64,000 nt of DNA, from the NCBI RefSeq assembly GCF_029960785.1, contig NZ_JASBQE010000052.1:19245-83244 (forward strand), given 5' to 3'. The notes under the pieces are model-generated. The model was not told the DNA's origin. It saw nothing but the letters and a program-made list of their open reading frames with translations, and ran no database searches. A program made the position numbers and the translations under genes. Source of the stretch: Polyangium sp. 15x6. Its GTDB lineage: Bacteria; Myxococcota_A; Polyangia; Polyangiales; Polyangiaceae. Positions 43,043 to 51,611 of this stretch are shown here, piece after piece; the first letter of the stretch is position 1, and every line of letters starts with the position of its first letter.

Positions 43043-44017
43043 TCAGTACCTCGCGGTCTCGATGATCGCCGGCAGGATGCGGTGGGAGAGCGGCAGGTAC
43101 TCCATCTCGAGCGTGTACGGGAAGGGCGTGTCGAAGCCGGTCACGCGCTTCGGCGGCGCCTCGAGGTGGAGGAAGGCCTTCTCGTTGATGAGCGAGACGA
43201 TCTCGGCGCCGAGCCCGCAGCTCTTCGGCGCCTCGTGCACCACGACCACGCGGCCCGTCTTCTTCACCGACGTGATGATCGTCTCGATGTCGAGCGGCCA
43301 GAGCGTGCGCAGGTCGATGACCTCGCAGTCGATGCCCTGCGCCGCCGCCTGGTTCGCCGCGTCGAGCGCCTCGTAGAGCATCGCTCCCCAGACGACGATC
43401 GTGACGTGCTGCCCCTTGCGCACGACGCTGGCCTTGCCGAGCGGGACCGTGTGATCGCCCTCGGGGACGTCACCCTTCGCCGCGCGGTAGATGCGCTTCG
43501 GCTCGAAGAAGAGGACCGGATCCGGGTCGCGGATCGAGGCGAGGAGCAGGCCCTTCGCGTCCGCCGGGTTCGACGGACAAACCACCTTGAGGCCCGCGAC
43601 GTGGATGAACTGCGCCTCGGGCGACTGCGAGTGGTAGTGGCCGCCGCGGATGCCGCCGCCCGTGGGCGTGCGGATGACGAGCTTCGCCGGATACTCGCCG
43701 CCCGAGCGATAGCGGTACTTCGCCAGCTCGGAGACGATCTGATCGTACGCGGGGAAGATGAAGTCGGAGAACTGGATCTCGGGGACCGGGACCAGGCCGT
43801 AGAGGGCCATGCCGATCGCCGTGCCGATGATGCCACCCTCGGACAGCGGGGTGTCGATCACGCGGTCGTCGCCGAACTCGTCGAAGAGGCCCTGCGTGAC
43901 GCGGAAGACGCCGCCGACCTTCCCGACGTCCTCGCCGAGGACGACGACGCGACTATCGCGCCGCATCTCGTGGCGGAGGGCGTCGTTGATGGCCTGGACC
44001 ATGTTCATCTGAGGCAT
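43043..44017 (-). CDS. 2-Oxoacid dehydrogenase E1 component, beta subunit (branched-chain type)
   Basis: The 324-residue transketolase-like protein has VLGEDVGKVGGVFRVT near the N-terminus, then DTPLSEGGIIGTAIGMA and GGIRGGHYHSQSPEAQF. EGDHTVPLGKA and DLRTLWPLDIETI also match the family, and VHEAPKSCGLGAEI lies in the C-terminal domain. It forms an alpha2-beta2 E1 with the preceding gene and decarboxylates 2-oxoacids with thiamine diphosphate. In myxobacteria the Bkd complex provides branched-chain acyl-CoA primers for iso-fatty acids and development; this use is inferred. Confidence 0.94.
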   Translation of the reverse strand: MPQMNMVQAINDALRHEMRRDSRVVVLGEDVGKVGGVFRVTQGLFDEFGDDRVIDTPLSEGGIIGTAIGMALYGLVPVPEIQFSDFIFPAYDQIVSELAKYRYRSGGEYPAKLVIRTPTGGGIRGGHYHSQSPEAQFIHVAGLKVVCPSNPADAKGLLLASIRDPDPVLFFEPKRIYRAAKGDVPEGDHTVPLGKASVVRKGQHVTIVVWGAMLYEALDAANQAAAQGIDCEVIDLRTLWPLDIETIITSVKKTGRVVVVHEAPKSCGLGAEIVSLINEKAFLHLEAPPKRVTGFDTPFPYTLEMEYLPLSHRILPAIIETARY

Positions 44018-44068
44018 CGTGCTATCTCTCCGTGACCTTCTCGAAAGGAGGGCGGGTTTCCCCGAGGA

Positions 44069-45262
44069 TCAGTGGCCGTGCCCCTTGGCGCGCGGGCCGC
44101 GCAGAAGCTCGTCCCGCTGCTCTTGCAGGTGCCAGGGCAGCTCGCCGTAGACGTCTTCGAAGAGCGACTCGAGCGCGGGCGCCTGGGTCTTCTCGGCGAC
44201 CGCGATCGCAGCCTTGAGCTCGGCGTCGAGCTCGGCCTCGAGCTCCTTGTCCTGCGCGTCGGTCCAGCCGATCGTGCGCTCGATGTACCGGCGCAGGCGC
44301 GGGATCGGGTCGAGGCGACGCCAGGAATCGAGGCCCGCTTCGGGCCGGTACGCCTTGGGATCGTCGCTCGTCGAGTGGCCTTCGAGCCGGTAGGTGAGCG
44401 CCTCGATGATCGTCGGGCCTTCACCCCGCGCAGCGCGGGCGACCGCGTCGCGCGTCACCTTGACGACGGCGAAGAGGTCGTTGCCGTCGCAACGAACGCC
44501 CGGGACGCCGTAGGCGATGCCCTTCTGCGCGAAGGTCTCGCTCGCGGTCTGCCGCTCGGTCGGCACGCTGATGGCCCAGCCGTTGTTGCGGCAGAAGAAG
44601 ACCGTCGGGGCCTTGAAGACGCCCGCGAAGTTCATGCCGTTGTGGAACTCGTTCGAACTCGTGGCGCCGTCGCCGAAGTACACGAGGACCGCCGTGTCCT
44701 CCTTGCGGATCTTCGCGGCCCAGGCAAACCCGACGGCCTGCGTGATCTGGGTGCCGATCGGCGAGCTCACCGAGCCGAACTTGCCGCTCTTCCACGTGTA
44801 GTGGTCCGGCATCTGGCGACCCTTCACGGGGTCGTTCGCGTTGCCGAACATGTTGTCGACGTACCGCTGGAGCGGCATCCCACGCCAGAGCGCCGCGGCG
44901 AACTCGCGGTAGCACGGGAAGATCCAGTCGTTCTGCCGCATGGCGAAGGCGCTGCCGAGGATGCTCGCCTCCTCGCCCTTGCAGCCGATGTGGAAGCCGA
45001 TACGCCCCTGCCGCTGAAGGAGGACGAGGCGCTCGTCGAGCAAGCGCGCGCGCACCATCGCGCGGAAGAGAGTGAGCACCTCGTCGCTGCGAAGACCAGG
45101 ATCGTTCGCCGGATCGAGGGTGCCGTCGTCGCGGAGAACACGCACGACATCAGGCGCGTGCGCGTCGAGCGGATGCCGCGCGACCGGGTGGGCGGAGCCT
45201 TCCATGCTGCCCCCCGAGGCAGTGGAGGCGAGGCTCGATGCGGGTTGGGTGGCAGTGCTCAT
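44069..45262 (-). CDS. 2-Oxoacid dehydrogenase E1 component, alpha subunit (branched-chain type)
   Basis: The 397-residue protein has the thiamine-diphosphate motif GDGATSSNEFHNGMNF (GDG-x(n)-N), the substrate-channel YxF-type motif GCKGEEASILGSAF and the E1-alpha signature RLEGHSTSDDPKAYR. The N-terminal ~40 residues are Ser/Ala-rich. The ATG MSTATQP was chosen; an open frame to 45322 is not supported. It is the first gene of the E1alpha-E1beta-E2 operon. A palindromic operator candidate lies about 140 bases upstream. Confidence 0.94.
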   Translation of the reverse strand: MSTATQPASSLASTASGGSMEGSAHPVARHPLDAHAPDVVRVLRDDGTLDPANDPGLRSDEVLTLFRAMVRARLLDERLVLLQRQGRIGFHIGCKGEEASILGSAFAMRQNDWIFPCYREFAAALWRGMPLQRYVDNMFGNANDPVKGRQMPDHYTWKSGKFGSVSSPIGTQITQAVGFAWAAKIRKEDTAVLVYFGDGATSSNEFHNGMNFAGVFKAPTVFFCRNNGWAISVPTERQTASETFAQKGIAYGVPGVRCDGNDLFAVVKVTRDAVARAARGEGPTIIEALTYRLEGHSTSDDPKAYRPEAGLDSWRRLDPIPRLRRYIERTIGWTDAQDKELEAELDAELKAAIAVAEKTQAPALESLFEDVYGELPWHLQEQRDELLRGPRAKGHGH

Positions 45263-45400
45263 GATGGCGCCCGGACCGTAGTCAAAGGGCGACAGAATGG
45301 CCAGGGGCCAAGCGCAGATCACGCCATTTTACAACACGCCGCGTCGTGATTGCTGCATGCGCGAAGAGCCCGCAGAACAGCCGGCAATCATTGCGCGAAT

Positions 45401-45422
45401 TCATGCTGCACCTGCAGCATGA
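45401..45422. promoter_or_regulatory. Perfect 22-bp palindrome upstream of the 2-oxoacid dehydrogenase operon
   Basis: TCATGCTGCA and TGCAGCATGA are exact inverted repeats with two bases between them. The site lies in the 203-bp gap between the TerB-like gene and E1 alpha, where the operon promoter must be. The form fits a dimeric regulator. Which one is unknown. Confidence 0.55.
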
Positions 45423-45465
45423 CGGACACGCGCGAGAAGAGGCGCGCACGTCCGAGTGTCACGCT

Positions 45466-46038
45466 TCAGACGGTGCCGAGCGCTTCGCTGGCTTCCGCGA
45501 TCGCAGCGTCGACCGCCGTCGCGCCGAGCGAGAAGCGCAGCGCGAGACGATCGAGGAGCGCACGCTCGGAAGGCCGGATGCCGCCCGACGCGCGCGCCAT
45601 GATCGCCGCGATGCGCAGGACCTCACGCTGATGATCCCGATGCGTGATCATCTGAGCGATGTGCGCGACGCGCTCCTCTTCGCTCTCGCGTTGTTGCGCG
45701 GAGGTGAGCTCGCCGAAGAGGGCCTCGATCTGCTCGGCCGAGACCTTGCCGTCGCAGCCGATGCCGATGATCGCGCGGAGCACGGCGTCCTCGGTCGACG
45801 AGAGCGGGCCATCGGAAGTGGCCACGAGGTACGCGCTCTCGACCGTGCCCTCGAAGAGCGCAGCCGCCGCCGGATCGAAGCCGGAAGGGGCCGTGGCCTC
45901 GTCCCCGATGGGGGCGCTCTGCGCGAGGCGCGCCGCTTGCGCCAGGATCGAGTGCTGCACGCCGCGCGGAGCGTTCGGCCCAGGCCGTGCGATGCACTGC
46001 GTGACGCGCTCGAGGAACTTCTCGTCAGGGGAGCTCAT
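45466..46038 (-). CDS. TerB-like helical hypothetical protein
   Basis: A 190-residue soluble, helical protein. The pattern ESAYLVATSDGPLSSTEDAVLRAI followed later by ILRIAAIMARASGGIRPSERALL resembles the two-fold helical repeat of TerB/tellurite-resistance-like domains (YLVAxADGxxxxxExxxL, split by helix). Conserved acidic residues in such domains bind metal. The ATG (MSSPDEKF) was chosen; an open frame to 46104 is likely spurious. Function is unknown. It lies between lipA and the E1-alpha gene. Confidence 0.65.
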   Translation of the reverse strand: MSSPDEKFLERVTQCIARPGPNAPRGVQHSILAQAARLAQSAPIGDEATAPSGFDPAAAALFEGTVESAYLVATSDGPLSSTEDAVLRAIIGIGCDGKVSAEQIEALFGELTSAQQRESEEERVAHIAQMITHRDHQREVLRIAAIMARASGGIRPSERALLDRLALRFSLGATAVDAAIAEASEALGTV

Positions 46039-46107
46039 GCCGGGGTCCTTCCCTCGAAGCCCCTTTTCACACACTCCGGACGAAACGCCAAGCCCCGCGC
46101 TCAACCG

Positions 46108-47184
46108 TCACCGACGTACGAGCGACGCCGCGGGAACGAGGCCCACAGCCTCACTCCGTGCGCCGAGGGGGATCTCGACGCTCGAAGGAGAGCCGAGCTC
46201 CAGGGCGACGCGCGCCGCCTCCCGACGCGCGACATCGAGCCGCGCATCGAGCTCGGCCTGCACGTCGCCGCCCTCGCCGCCCTTGCCCCGCAAGAGGCTG
46301 CGCAGGAACACCTCGGCCGCGCGGTAGCTCGACCGAACGAGCGGGCCGGACGCGGCGTAGAGAAACCCCATCGCGAGGGCCTCTTCCTCGTACCGCGCGA
46401 AGGTCTCCGGCGGGACGAAGCGCAGGACCTCGTGGTGCTTGGGCGTGGGCCGGAGGTACTGGCCGATGGTGACGACGTCGACGCCGACGCCGCGGAGCTC
46501 CCGCATGGTCTCGACGACCTCGTCATCCGTCTCGCCGACGCCGACCATGATGGAGCTCTTCGTGAGCTGTCCCTCGATGCCCTGCGCCCGCGCGCGCGCC
46601 TTGGCCCGCTCGAGGACGGCGAGGGACTGGTCGTAGCTCGATCGGACGTCACGCACGGTGCGCGTGAGGCGACGGATGGTCTCGACGTTGTGCGCGAAGA
46701 CGTCGGGCCGGGCGTCGACGACGGTGTCGACGGCGGAGAGATGTCCGCAGAAATCCCCGACGAGGGTCTCGACGAGGATGTCGGGGCGGAGCGACTTCAA
46801 GCGCTGGACGGTGCGGCCGACGTGCTCGGCGCCGCCGTCGAGGAGGTCGTCACGGTTGACCATGGTCATGACGACGTACTGGAGATCGAGCCGCGCAATC
46901 GCGCGCGCGACGTGCTCGGGCTCGCGGGTGTCGACGGCGCCGCGCGGGTTGCCGGTGGTGACGGCGCAGAAGCGGCAGCCGCGGGTGCAAACGTCGCCGA
47001 GGAGCATCACCGTCGCCGTGCCCTCGCGCCAGCACTCGCCCACGTTGGGGCAACGCGCTTCCTCGCAGACGGTGTGGAGATCGAGCTCGCGGAAGGTCTG
47101 CTTGAGGTGATGGTAGGTGTCGCCGCCCGGCGCGCGGACTTTGAGCCAGGGGGGCTTGGGGGCAAAGCGGGAAGCGGCGGTCAT
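46108..47184 (-). CDS. lipA: LipA, lipoyl synthase
   Basis: The 358-residue radical SAM protein has both iron-sulphur motifs: the auxiliary cluster CEEARCPNVGEC (C-x4-C-x5-C) and the radical SAM cluster CTRGCRFC (Cx3Cx2C). The C-terminal RSSY motif that binds the auxiliary cluster is also present (VRSSYRAAEV). It inserts two sulphurs into the octanoyl group on E2 and related proteins. It lies about 900 bases upstream of the E1/E2 operon on the same strand, and its product is needed for that E2. No lipB is seen in this window. A ~50-residue C-terminal extension follows the core. Confidence 0.96.
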   Translation of the reverse strand: MTAASRFAPKPPWLKVRAPGGDTYHHLKQTFRELDLHTVCEEARCPNVGECWREGTATVMLLGDVCTRGCRFCAVTTGNPRGAVDTREPEHVARAIARLDLQYVVMTMVNRDDLLDGGAEHVGRTVQRLKSLRPDILVETLVGDFCGHLSAVDTVVDARPDVFAHNVETIRRLTRTVRDVRSSYDQSLAVLERAKARARAQGIEGQLTKSSIMVGVGETDDEVVETMRELRGVGVDVVTIGQYLRPTPKHHEVLRFVPPETFARYEEEALAMGFLYAASGPLVRSSYRAAEVFLRSLLRGKGGEGGDVQAELDARLDVARREAARVALELGSPSSVEIPLGARSEAVGLVPAASLVRR

Positions 47185-47249
47185 GGGGGAAGGTTCTGGT
47201 GCCGTGGAGTCGGGGTGGCAAGGGACTCGCGCAGTCCGCGAGCGTGCAG

Positions 47250-48359
47250 TCATGCGGGGCTGCGCCGAACACGCGCGCGGGTCTTCGGAGCGCGTGGGGC
47301 AGAGCGCGGAGCAGAGCGCGGGGCGGGGGGCGGGGATGGCGCCGCGCGGCGAACCTCGCCGAACACCTCGTCCAGGGTCTCGGCCGTGAGCAGACGGATG
47401 CCCCAGCGGCTGAGCGTGGCCTCGTCCGCGTCGGCGATCTTCGCGCGGGCGGAGGCCGGCAGGGCCCCGAACCGCGCCGTGAGGAGCTTCCGCAAGAGCC
47501 GCGCCTGCCCTTCCGTGCGGCCCTCGACGCGCCCCTCCATGCGCCCCCGCTCCTCGACCTTGTCCAGCCAGGTGATGATCACGTCTCGCACCTCCGGCCC
47601 CGTCGCACTCTCCAGGATCTCGCCGACCCTCTCCGCACCGATGCGCTGGTGCGTGGCTGCAAGATACCGCAGCAACACGCCGAGCGCAGCAAGGCCGTCC
47701 TTCGCCAGCAGCACCTCGTCGAGCGCCTGCCCGATCCGCTCGATCTCCCGCTCGAACCGAGCGTCGTCACCCGCCACGGACAGACACCACAGCACGACCT
47801 GACCGAGCGCCGTGAGCGCCCGCTCCACGAGATCCGCCGCGCGCCCACCGCCGAGGTCGATCAGCCGGAGCTCGAACCGCGGGACGAACGGCAGGAGGAC
47901 AGGACGAACCGACGCGTCCATCGGCACGAGATCCTGGAAGGCCGTCGCCGCCGTCCAGCCCGCCTCGCTGTGATGCACGACGATGGGGATGATCGGCGGG
48001 AGCTCCTTCAAACCGGGTTCGTCACGGACGAGCTGCTCCCAGAGGCGAAACATGTAGACGCCCATGCGAAAGACCATGAGCGGCTCGACGTCGCGCTGCT
48101 GCTCGACGAGGGCGTGGAAGTAGACGGTTTTCCCGCGGATGCGCACCGAGAACACGAGATCGCCGTGGCGGTGGCGGAGCGCGCGGTCGACGAAGGTGCC
48201 CTGTTCGAGCCGCAAGGTGCCCCAGTCGATCGCGGCCGAGAGCGCCTTCGGCAGGGCAGCCCGGAGCAAGCCGATGGCGTGCTCGCGCTGGGAAAATGCC
48301 CACTTGAAGAGCGCGTCGTGCGGCTGGGGCAAGGGATCCGGACGGCGCGGCTTGGGCAT
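47250..48359 (-). CDS. Rpn-family recombination-promoting nuclease/putative transposase
   Basis: The 369-residue protein starts with HDALFKWAFSQREHAIGLLR, the hallmark of the Rpn/YhgA family (PD-(D/E)XK fold). VDRALRHRHGDLVFSVRIRGK, VEQQRDVEPLMVFRMGVYM and PIIPIVVHHSEAGW follow. The Asp in GDLVF and Glu/Gln in EQQ are the catalytic positions. The C-terminal part (GRMEGRVEGRTEGQARLLRK) is the DUF4351-like tail. In E. coli Rpn proteins promote RecA-independent recombination; the coding length suggests it may still be intact. The start MPKPRRP was chosen over an open frame to 48422. Confidence 0.85.
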   Translation of the reverse strand: MPKPRRPDPLPQPHDALFKWAFSQREHAIGLLRAALPKALSAAIDWGTLRLEQGTFVDRALRHRHGDLVFSVRIRGKTVYFHALVEQQRDVEPLMVFRMGVYMFRLWEQLVRDEPGLKELPPIIPIVVHHSEAGWTAATAFQDLVPMDASVRPVLLPFVPRFELRLIDLGGGRAADLVERALTALGQVVLWCLSVAGDDARFEREIERIGQALDEVLLAKDGLAALGVLLRYLAATHQRIGAERVGEILESATGPEVRDVIITWLDKVEERGRMEGRVEGRTEGQARLLRKLLTARFGALPASARAKIADADEATLSRWGIRLLTAETLDEVFGEVRRAAPSPPPAPRSAPRSAPRAPKTRARVRRSPA

Positions 48360-48437
48360 GCCCGGGACGTTTGTCCCGGGATCCCCCGGACGAACAAGTT
48401 TTACGAGATGAACGGGGGCCAAACCGGACGAAACGGC

Positions 48438-49535
48438 TTATGCCCCGCCCACCTCCCCCGCCCGCGCAATCTCCCCCGCGGCAAACTCTCCCCGCTCCGT
48501 GAAGATCGCCGTGATCAGCTCGGCCGGCGTCACGTCGAACGCCGGATGCCGCGCCGGCACGCCTTCCGGCACCAGCACCGCGCCTCCCACACGGACCACC
48601 TCGTCCCGGCTGCGCTCCTCGAGAGGGATGTGATCGCCGTCCAGCGTCGCGAGGTCGACCGTGCTCCACGGCGCGGCCACGTAAAACGGCACGCCGTGGT
48701 GCTTCGCCAGGCAGGCGAGCCCGTACGTGCCGATCTTGTTCGCGATGTCCCCGTTCCGCGCGATGCGGTCCGCGCCCACCACGATCGCCGTGACCTCGCC
48801 TCGCCGCAGGAAATACCCCGCCATCGAGTCCGTGATCACCTCGACCGGGATGCCGTCCTGCGACAGCTCCCACGCCGTCAGACGCGCGCCCTGCAGGTAC
48901 GGCCGCGTCTCGTCCGCCAGCACCCGCACGCGCTTGCCCGCCTCCGCCGCCGCGCGAATCACGCCGAGCGCCGTGCCATAACCGCCCGTCGCCAGCGCAC
49001 CCGCGTTGCAATGGGTCAGGATCGTCGCGCCGTCCGGGATCCGCGCCGCTCCGACGCGACCCATCTGCCGGCACGCTTCGCGGTCCTCCACGTGAATCCG
49101 CCGCGCGAGCACCGCGAGCTCCGACACGCGCGCATCGGGCGGGTCGTTCGCGTGTGCCTCGGCCGAGACGAGCATGCGCGAAACCGCCCAGGAGAGGTTC
49201 ACCGCCGTCGGCCGCGCCGCCACCAGCATGCTCGCCGCACCACGCAGGCCGGCGACGTACCGCTCTCCCGCCGCCGGACGCAGCGCGCGCGCAGCGAGCA
49301 CCATGCCGTAGGCCGCCGCGATCCCGATTGCCGGCGCGCCTCGCACGACCATCGCGCGGATCGCCTCCGCGACCTCCTCGGCCGAGCGCAGGGTCACGTA
49401 GACCTCGCGCGCCGGGAGATCCCGCTGGTCGAGCAGGAACACGCGATCGCAGCTCTCCGCGAGCTCGGCCGCCGAGTAGCCCGCGCCCGAGAGCGCCGGG
49501 GCCGGATACCAAGGCGGAGGCGCTACCGTGGTCAC
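48438..49535 (-). CDS. mtnA: MtnA, S-methyl-5-thioribose-1-phosphate isomerase
   Basis: The 365-residue protein has the eIF2B-like isomerase signatures: VRGAPAIGIAAAYGMVLA, RPTAVNLSWAVSRM, the catalytic Cys in LTHCNAGALATGGYGTALG and the catalytic Asp in VVGADRIARNGDIANKIGTY. It converts methylthioribose-1-phosphate to methylthioribulose-1-phosphate in methionine salvage. Other mtn genes are not in this window. The ATG overlaps the stop of the small gene upstream by four bases. Confidence 0.96.
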   Translation of the reverse strand: MTTVAPPPWYPAPALSGAGYSAAELAESCDRVFLLDQRDLPAREVYVTLRSAEEVAEAIRAMVVRGAPAIGIAAAYGMVLAARALRPAAGERYVAGLRGAASMLVAARPTAVNLSWAVSRMLVSAEAHANDPPDARVSELAVLARRIHVEDREACRQMGRVGAARIPDGATILTHCNAGALATGGYGTALGVIRAAAEAGKRVRVLADETRPYLQGARLTAWELSQDGIPVEVITDSMAGYFLRRGEVTAIVVGADRIARNGDIANKIGTYGLACLAKHHGVPFYVAAPWSTVDLATLDGDHIPLEERSRDEVVRVGGAVLVPEGVPARHPAFDVTPAELITAIFTERGEFAAGEIARAGEVGGA

Positions 49536-49852
49536 GAGTGCCCTCCGTGCCCGTTCTTCGGGCCCTCCGCCGCGCGGGCGAGCTCGAGGCGACCCCGGAT
49601 CTCCTCCGCCACCATGGCGAAATCCTCGGCTGCCTCCGCCTTCTTTCCCTCGAGGTAGTCCCGGAGCCCCTCGATCGCCGTGAGCGCGATGCTCGCGTTC
49701 ACGCCCTTCTGCGACAGGGCCTCGATCACGTCGCCGTTCTTCAGGAGATCCTCGAGATCGTCGAACACGCTCGCGATCTCCCGGGTCGGATCCACCGCGA
49801 AGGTGGAGCCCGATCCGATCGTTCGGTCGTCGTCATCGTCGCTCGAAGACAT
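49532..49852 (-). CDS. Small acidic hypothetical protein coupled to mtnA
   Basis: A 106-residue acidic protein beginning SSSDDDDDR, with helices in FDDLEDLLKNGDVIEALSQK and LRDYLEGKKAEAAEDFAMVA and a His/Gly-rich end. I recognise no family. It overlaps mtnA by four bases and therefore is probably co-transcribed. Its start codon follows four bases after the SDR stop. Confidence 0.6.
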   Translation of the reverse strand: MSSSDDDDDRTIGSGSTFAVDPTREIASVFDDLEDLLKNGDVIEALSQKGVNASIALTAIEGLRDYLEGKKAEAAEDFAMVAEEIRGRLELARAAEGPKNGHGGHS

Positions 49853-49856
49853 GGCC

Positions 49857-50705
49857 TTACTTCTTCTTGTCGACGGTCTCGGTCGTCGTCGGGAGCGCCG
49901 AGAACGGGAAATGCGGCGGCTCGTGGCCAGGCGCGCACTGGTACTTCGAGAAATCCGTGACGCCCTCGCTGCGCAAGAGCTCCTCGTCGATCCAGGCCTT
50001 GCCCGGCCGCGCCGAGGGCTCCTTCGTGATCAACGCGAGCGTCGCGTCCGCGAGGATGTCCGCCTTGCGCCAGAACTCCGGCCCGCCAAGGCCGAAGTTG
50101 ATGGTCGCGTAGCTCTCGATCGCCGTCGCCGGCCAGAGCGCGTTCGCCGTCACGTTGTGCGCCTTCGCCTCTTCCGCGATCCCCAGCGCGATCATCGTCA
50201 TGCCGAACTTGGAGACCGCGTAGGCCCCATGGTGCGCGATGCCGTTCACGTCCACCGGCGGCGACATCATCACGATGTGCCCCCACTTGCGCTCGATCAT
50301 GTGCGGCAACGCGGCGCGCGCGAGCGTGAACGAGGCGCGGACGTTGATGCCCATCACGAGGTCGAACTTCTTCACCGGCGTCCCGAGGACGTCCGCCCAC
50401 CAGAGCGCGCCCGCGTTGTTCACGAGCACGTCGAGCCGGCCGAAATGCGCCGCCGCCTGCGCGACCGCCGCCTCGCACGCCTCCGCGTCGCGCACGTCGA
50501 GCTTGATCGGCAGGGCCCGGCGGCCGAGCGCCTCGACCTCCTTGGCCACGCTGTGGATCGTCCCCGGAAGCCGGGGATTCGCCTCGACCTCCGACTTCGC
50601 CGCGATGACGACGTCGGCGCCCTCCCGCGCACAAGCGAGCGCGACCGCCCTGCCAATGCCCCGCGAGGCGCCCGTGATGAAGACAACCCTGTTCTCGAGC
50701 CGCAT
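49857..50705 (-). CDS. SDR family oxidoreductase (HSDL2-like)
   Basis: The 282-residue protein has TGASRGIGRAVALAC, NNAGALWWADVL and an unusual active site: YAVSK (in HGAYAVSKFGMTM) is present, but the Ser strand reads MMSPPVDVNG rather than ISSxxG. This departs like the HSDL2/short-chain hydroxysteroid relatives, which handle fatty-acyl substrates. GLGGPEFWRKADILADATLA in the C-terminal half also fits the HSDL2 type. The ATG (MRLENRVVF) was chosen. It is followed by the small acidic gene and mtnA. Confidence 0.8.
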   Translation of the reverse strand: MRLENRVVFITGASRGIGRAVALACAREGADVVIAAKSEVEANPRLPGTIHSVAKEVEALGRRALPIKLDVRDAEACEAAVAQAAAHFGRLDVLVNNAGALWWADVLGTPVKKFDLVMGINVRASFTLARAALPHMIERKWGHIVMMSPPVDVNGIAHHGAYAVSKFGMTMIALGIAEEAKAHNVTANALWPATAIESYATINFGLGGPEFWRKADILADATLALITKEPSARPGKAWIDEELLRSEGVTDFSKYQCAPGHEPPHFPFSALPTTTETVDKKK

Positions 50706-50771
50706 GGCGGGTTCCATACTGCACGCTGGCACCCTCCGCGACGGATTTCGTCGCGCCGAGGGTCCGCGCCG

Positions 50772-51608
50772 TCAACGCCGCCCCTTGCTCCGCTTTCGCG
50801 TGCCGGAGACGATACGAGCCGCGTCGCGGGGAGGCTTCTTGCTCGCCTCCAAGAGACCCGCGATCCGCGCGGCCTCCGCGTTTTTCAGCCCTCCCCGGCG
50901 CAGCGCCGTGATGGCCTGCGATACGACCTCGCGCGTCTCCGGGCGCTTCGAAGACGTTTTCGCTTCGAGCCACGCGACGACCTCGGGGAAGCGCGCCGCG
51001 AACACCGCGACCTCGGCCGGCATCGCCTCGCGCAACGTGCGCAGGCCCTGCGATCGCTCCGCCGCGCGCGGCGAGACGTCGGCGAGCATGAACGCCTCGT
51101 CGAGCCGCGCGATCACCTCCTCCGGCCCACGCAGCCGATCGAGGACCTCGCGATCCGCGAGCGCATCGAGCACCACGTGCGCGTGGAAGTAGCCGTCGGT
51201 CCAGGTCGCGAGCTCGCGCAGCGTCTCCTCGCCCTTCACGAGGAGCACCTCCCGCAGCGCGGAGACGATGCCCATCCGGACGAGGTGCCGCGGCTCGTCC
51301 GCGAGGTCGTGCAGCGTGCCCATGGCGCCGCGCGCGTCGAGCCCCACGATGGCCCGCTGGGCGAGCGCGTGCGCTGCCACGATCACCGGATACTCGCCGG
51401 GCGCGGCGAGCAGCGCGCGAACGAGCGCGTCCGCCTTGCCTCGACGTGACGCGATCGCGATGCCCGCCGTGCGGGCGAACTCGAGGTTCGGGCGCGTGCC
51501 GGGGAGATTCGAGTGCCGATCGAGCACGTCGAGGAGGCCACGCAGAGGGCCACCCGCGAGAACCTGATCGAGGGCCGCGTCGAGCTTGCTGGGTTGTACT
51601 TCGGGCAT
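50772..51608 (-). CDS. HEAT-repeat-like hypothetical protein
   Basis: A 278-residue, almost entirely helical protein. Alternating helices such as YPVIVAAHALAQRAIVGL, RHLVRMGIVSALREVLLV and FHAHVVLDALADREVLDRL look like HEAT/armadillo-type repeats. The C-terminus is basic (SGTRKRSKGRR). No signal peptide or membrane helix is seen. No family is recognised. It ends just before the SDR gene and starts three bases after the stop of the envelope-protein gene. Confidence 0.6.
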   Translation of the reverse strand: MPEVQPSKLDAALDQVLAGGPLRGLLDVLDRHSNLPGTRPNLEFARTAGIAIASRRGKADALVRALLAAPGEYPVIVAAHALAQRAIVGLDARGAMGTLHDLADEPRHLVRMGIVSALREVLLVKGEETLRELATWTDGYFHAHVVLDALADREVLDRLRGPEEVIARLDEAFMLADVSPRAAERSQGLRTLREAMPAEVAVFAARFPEVVAWLEAKTSSKRPETREVVSQAITALRRGGLKNAEAARIAGLLEASKKPPRDAARIVSGTRKRSKGRR

Positions 51609-51611
51609 TCT

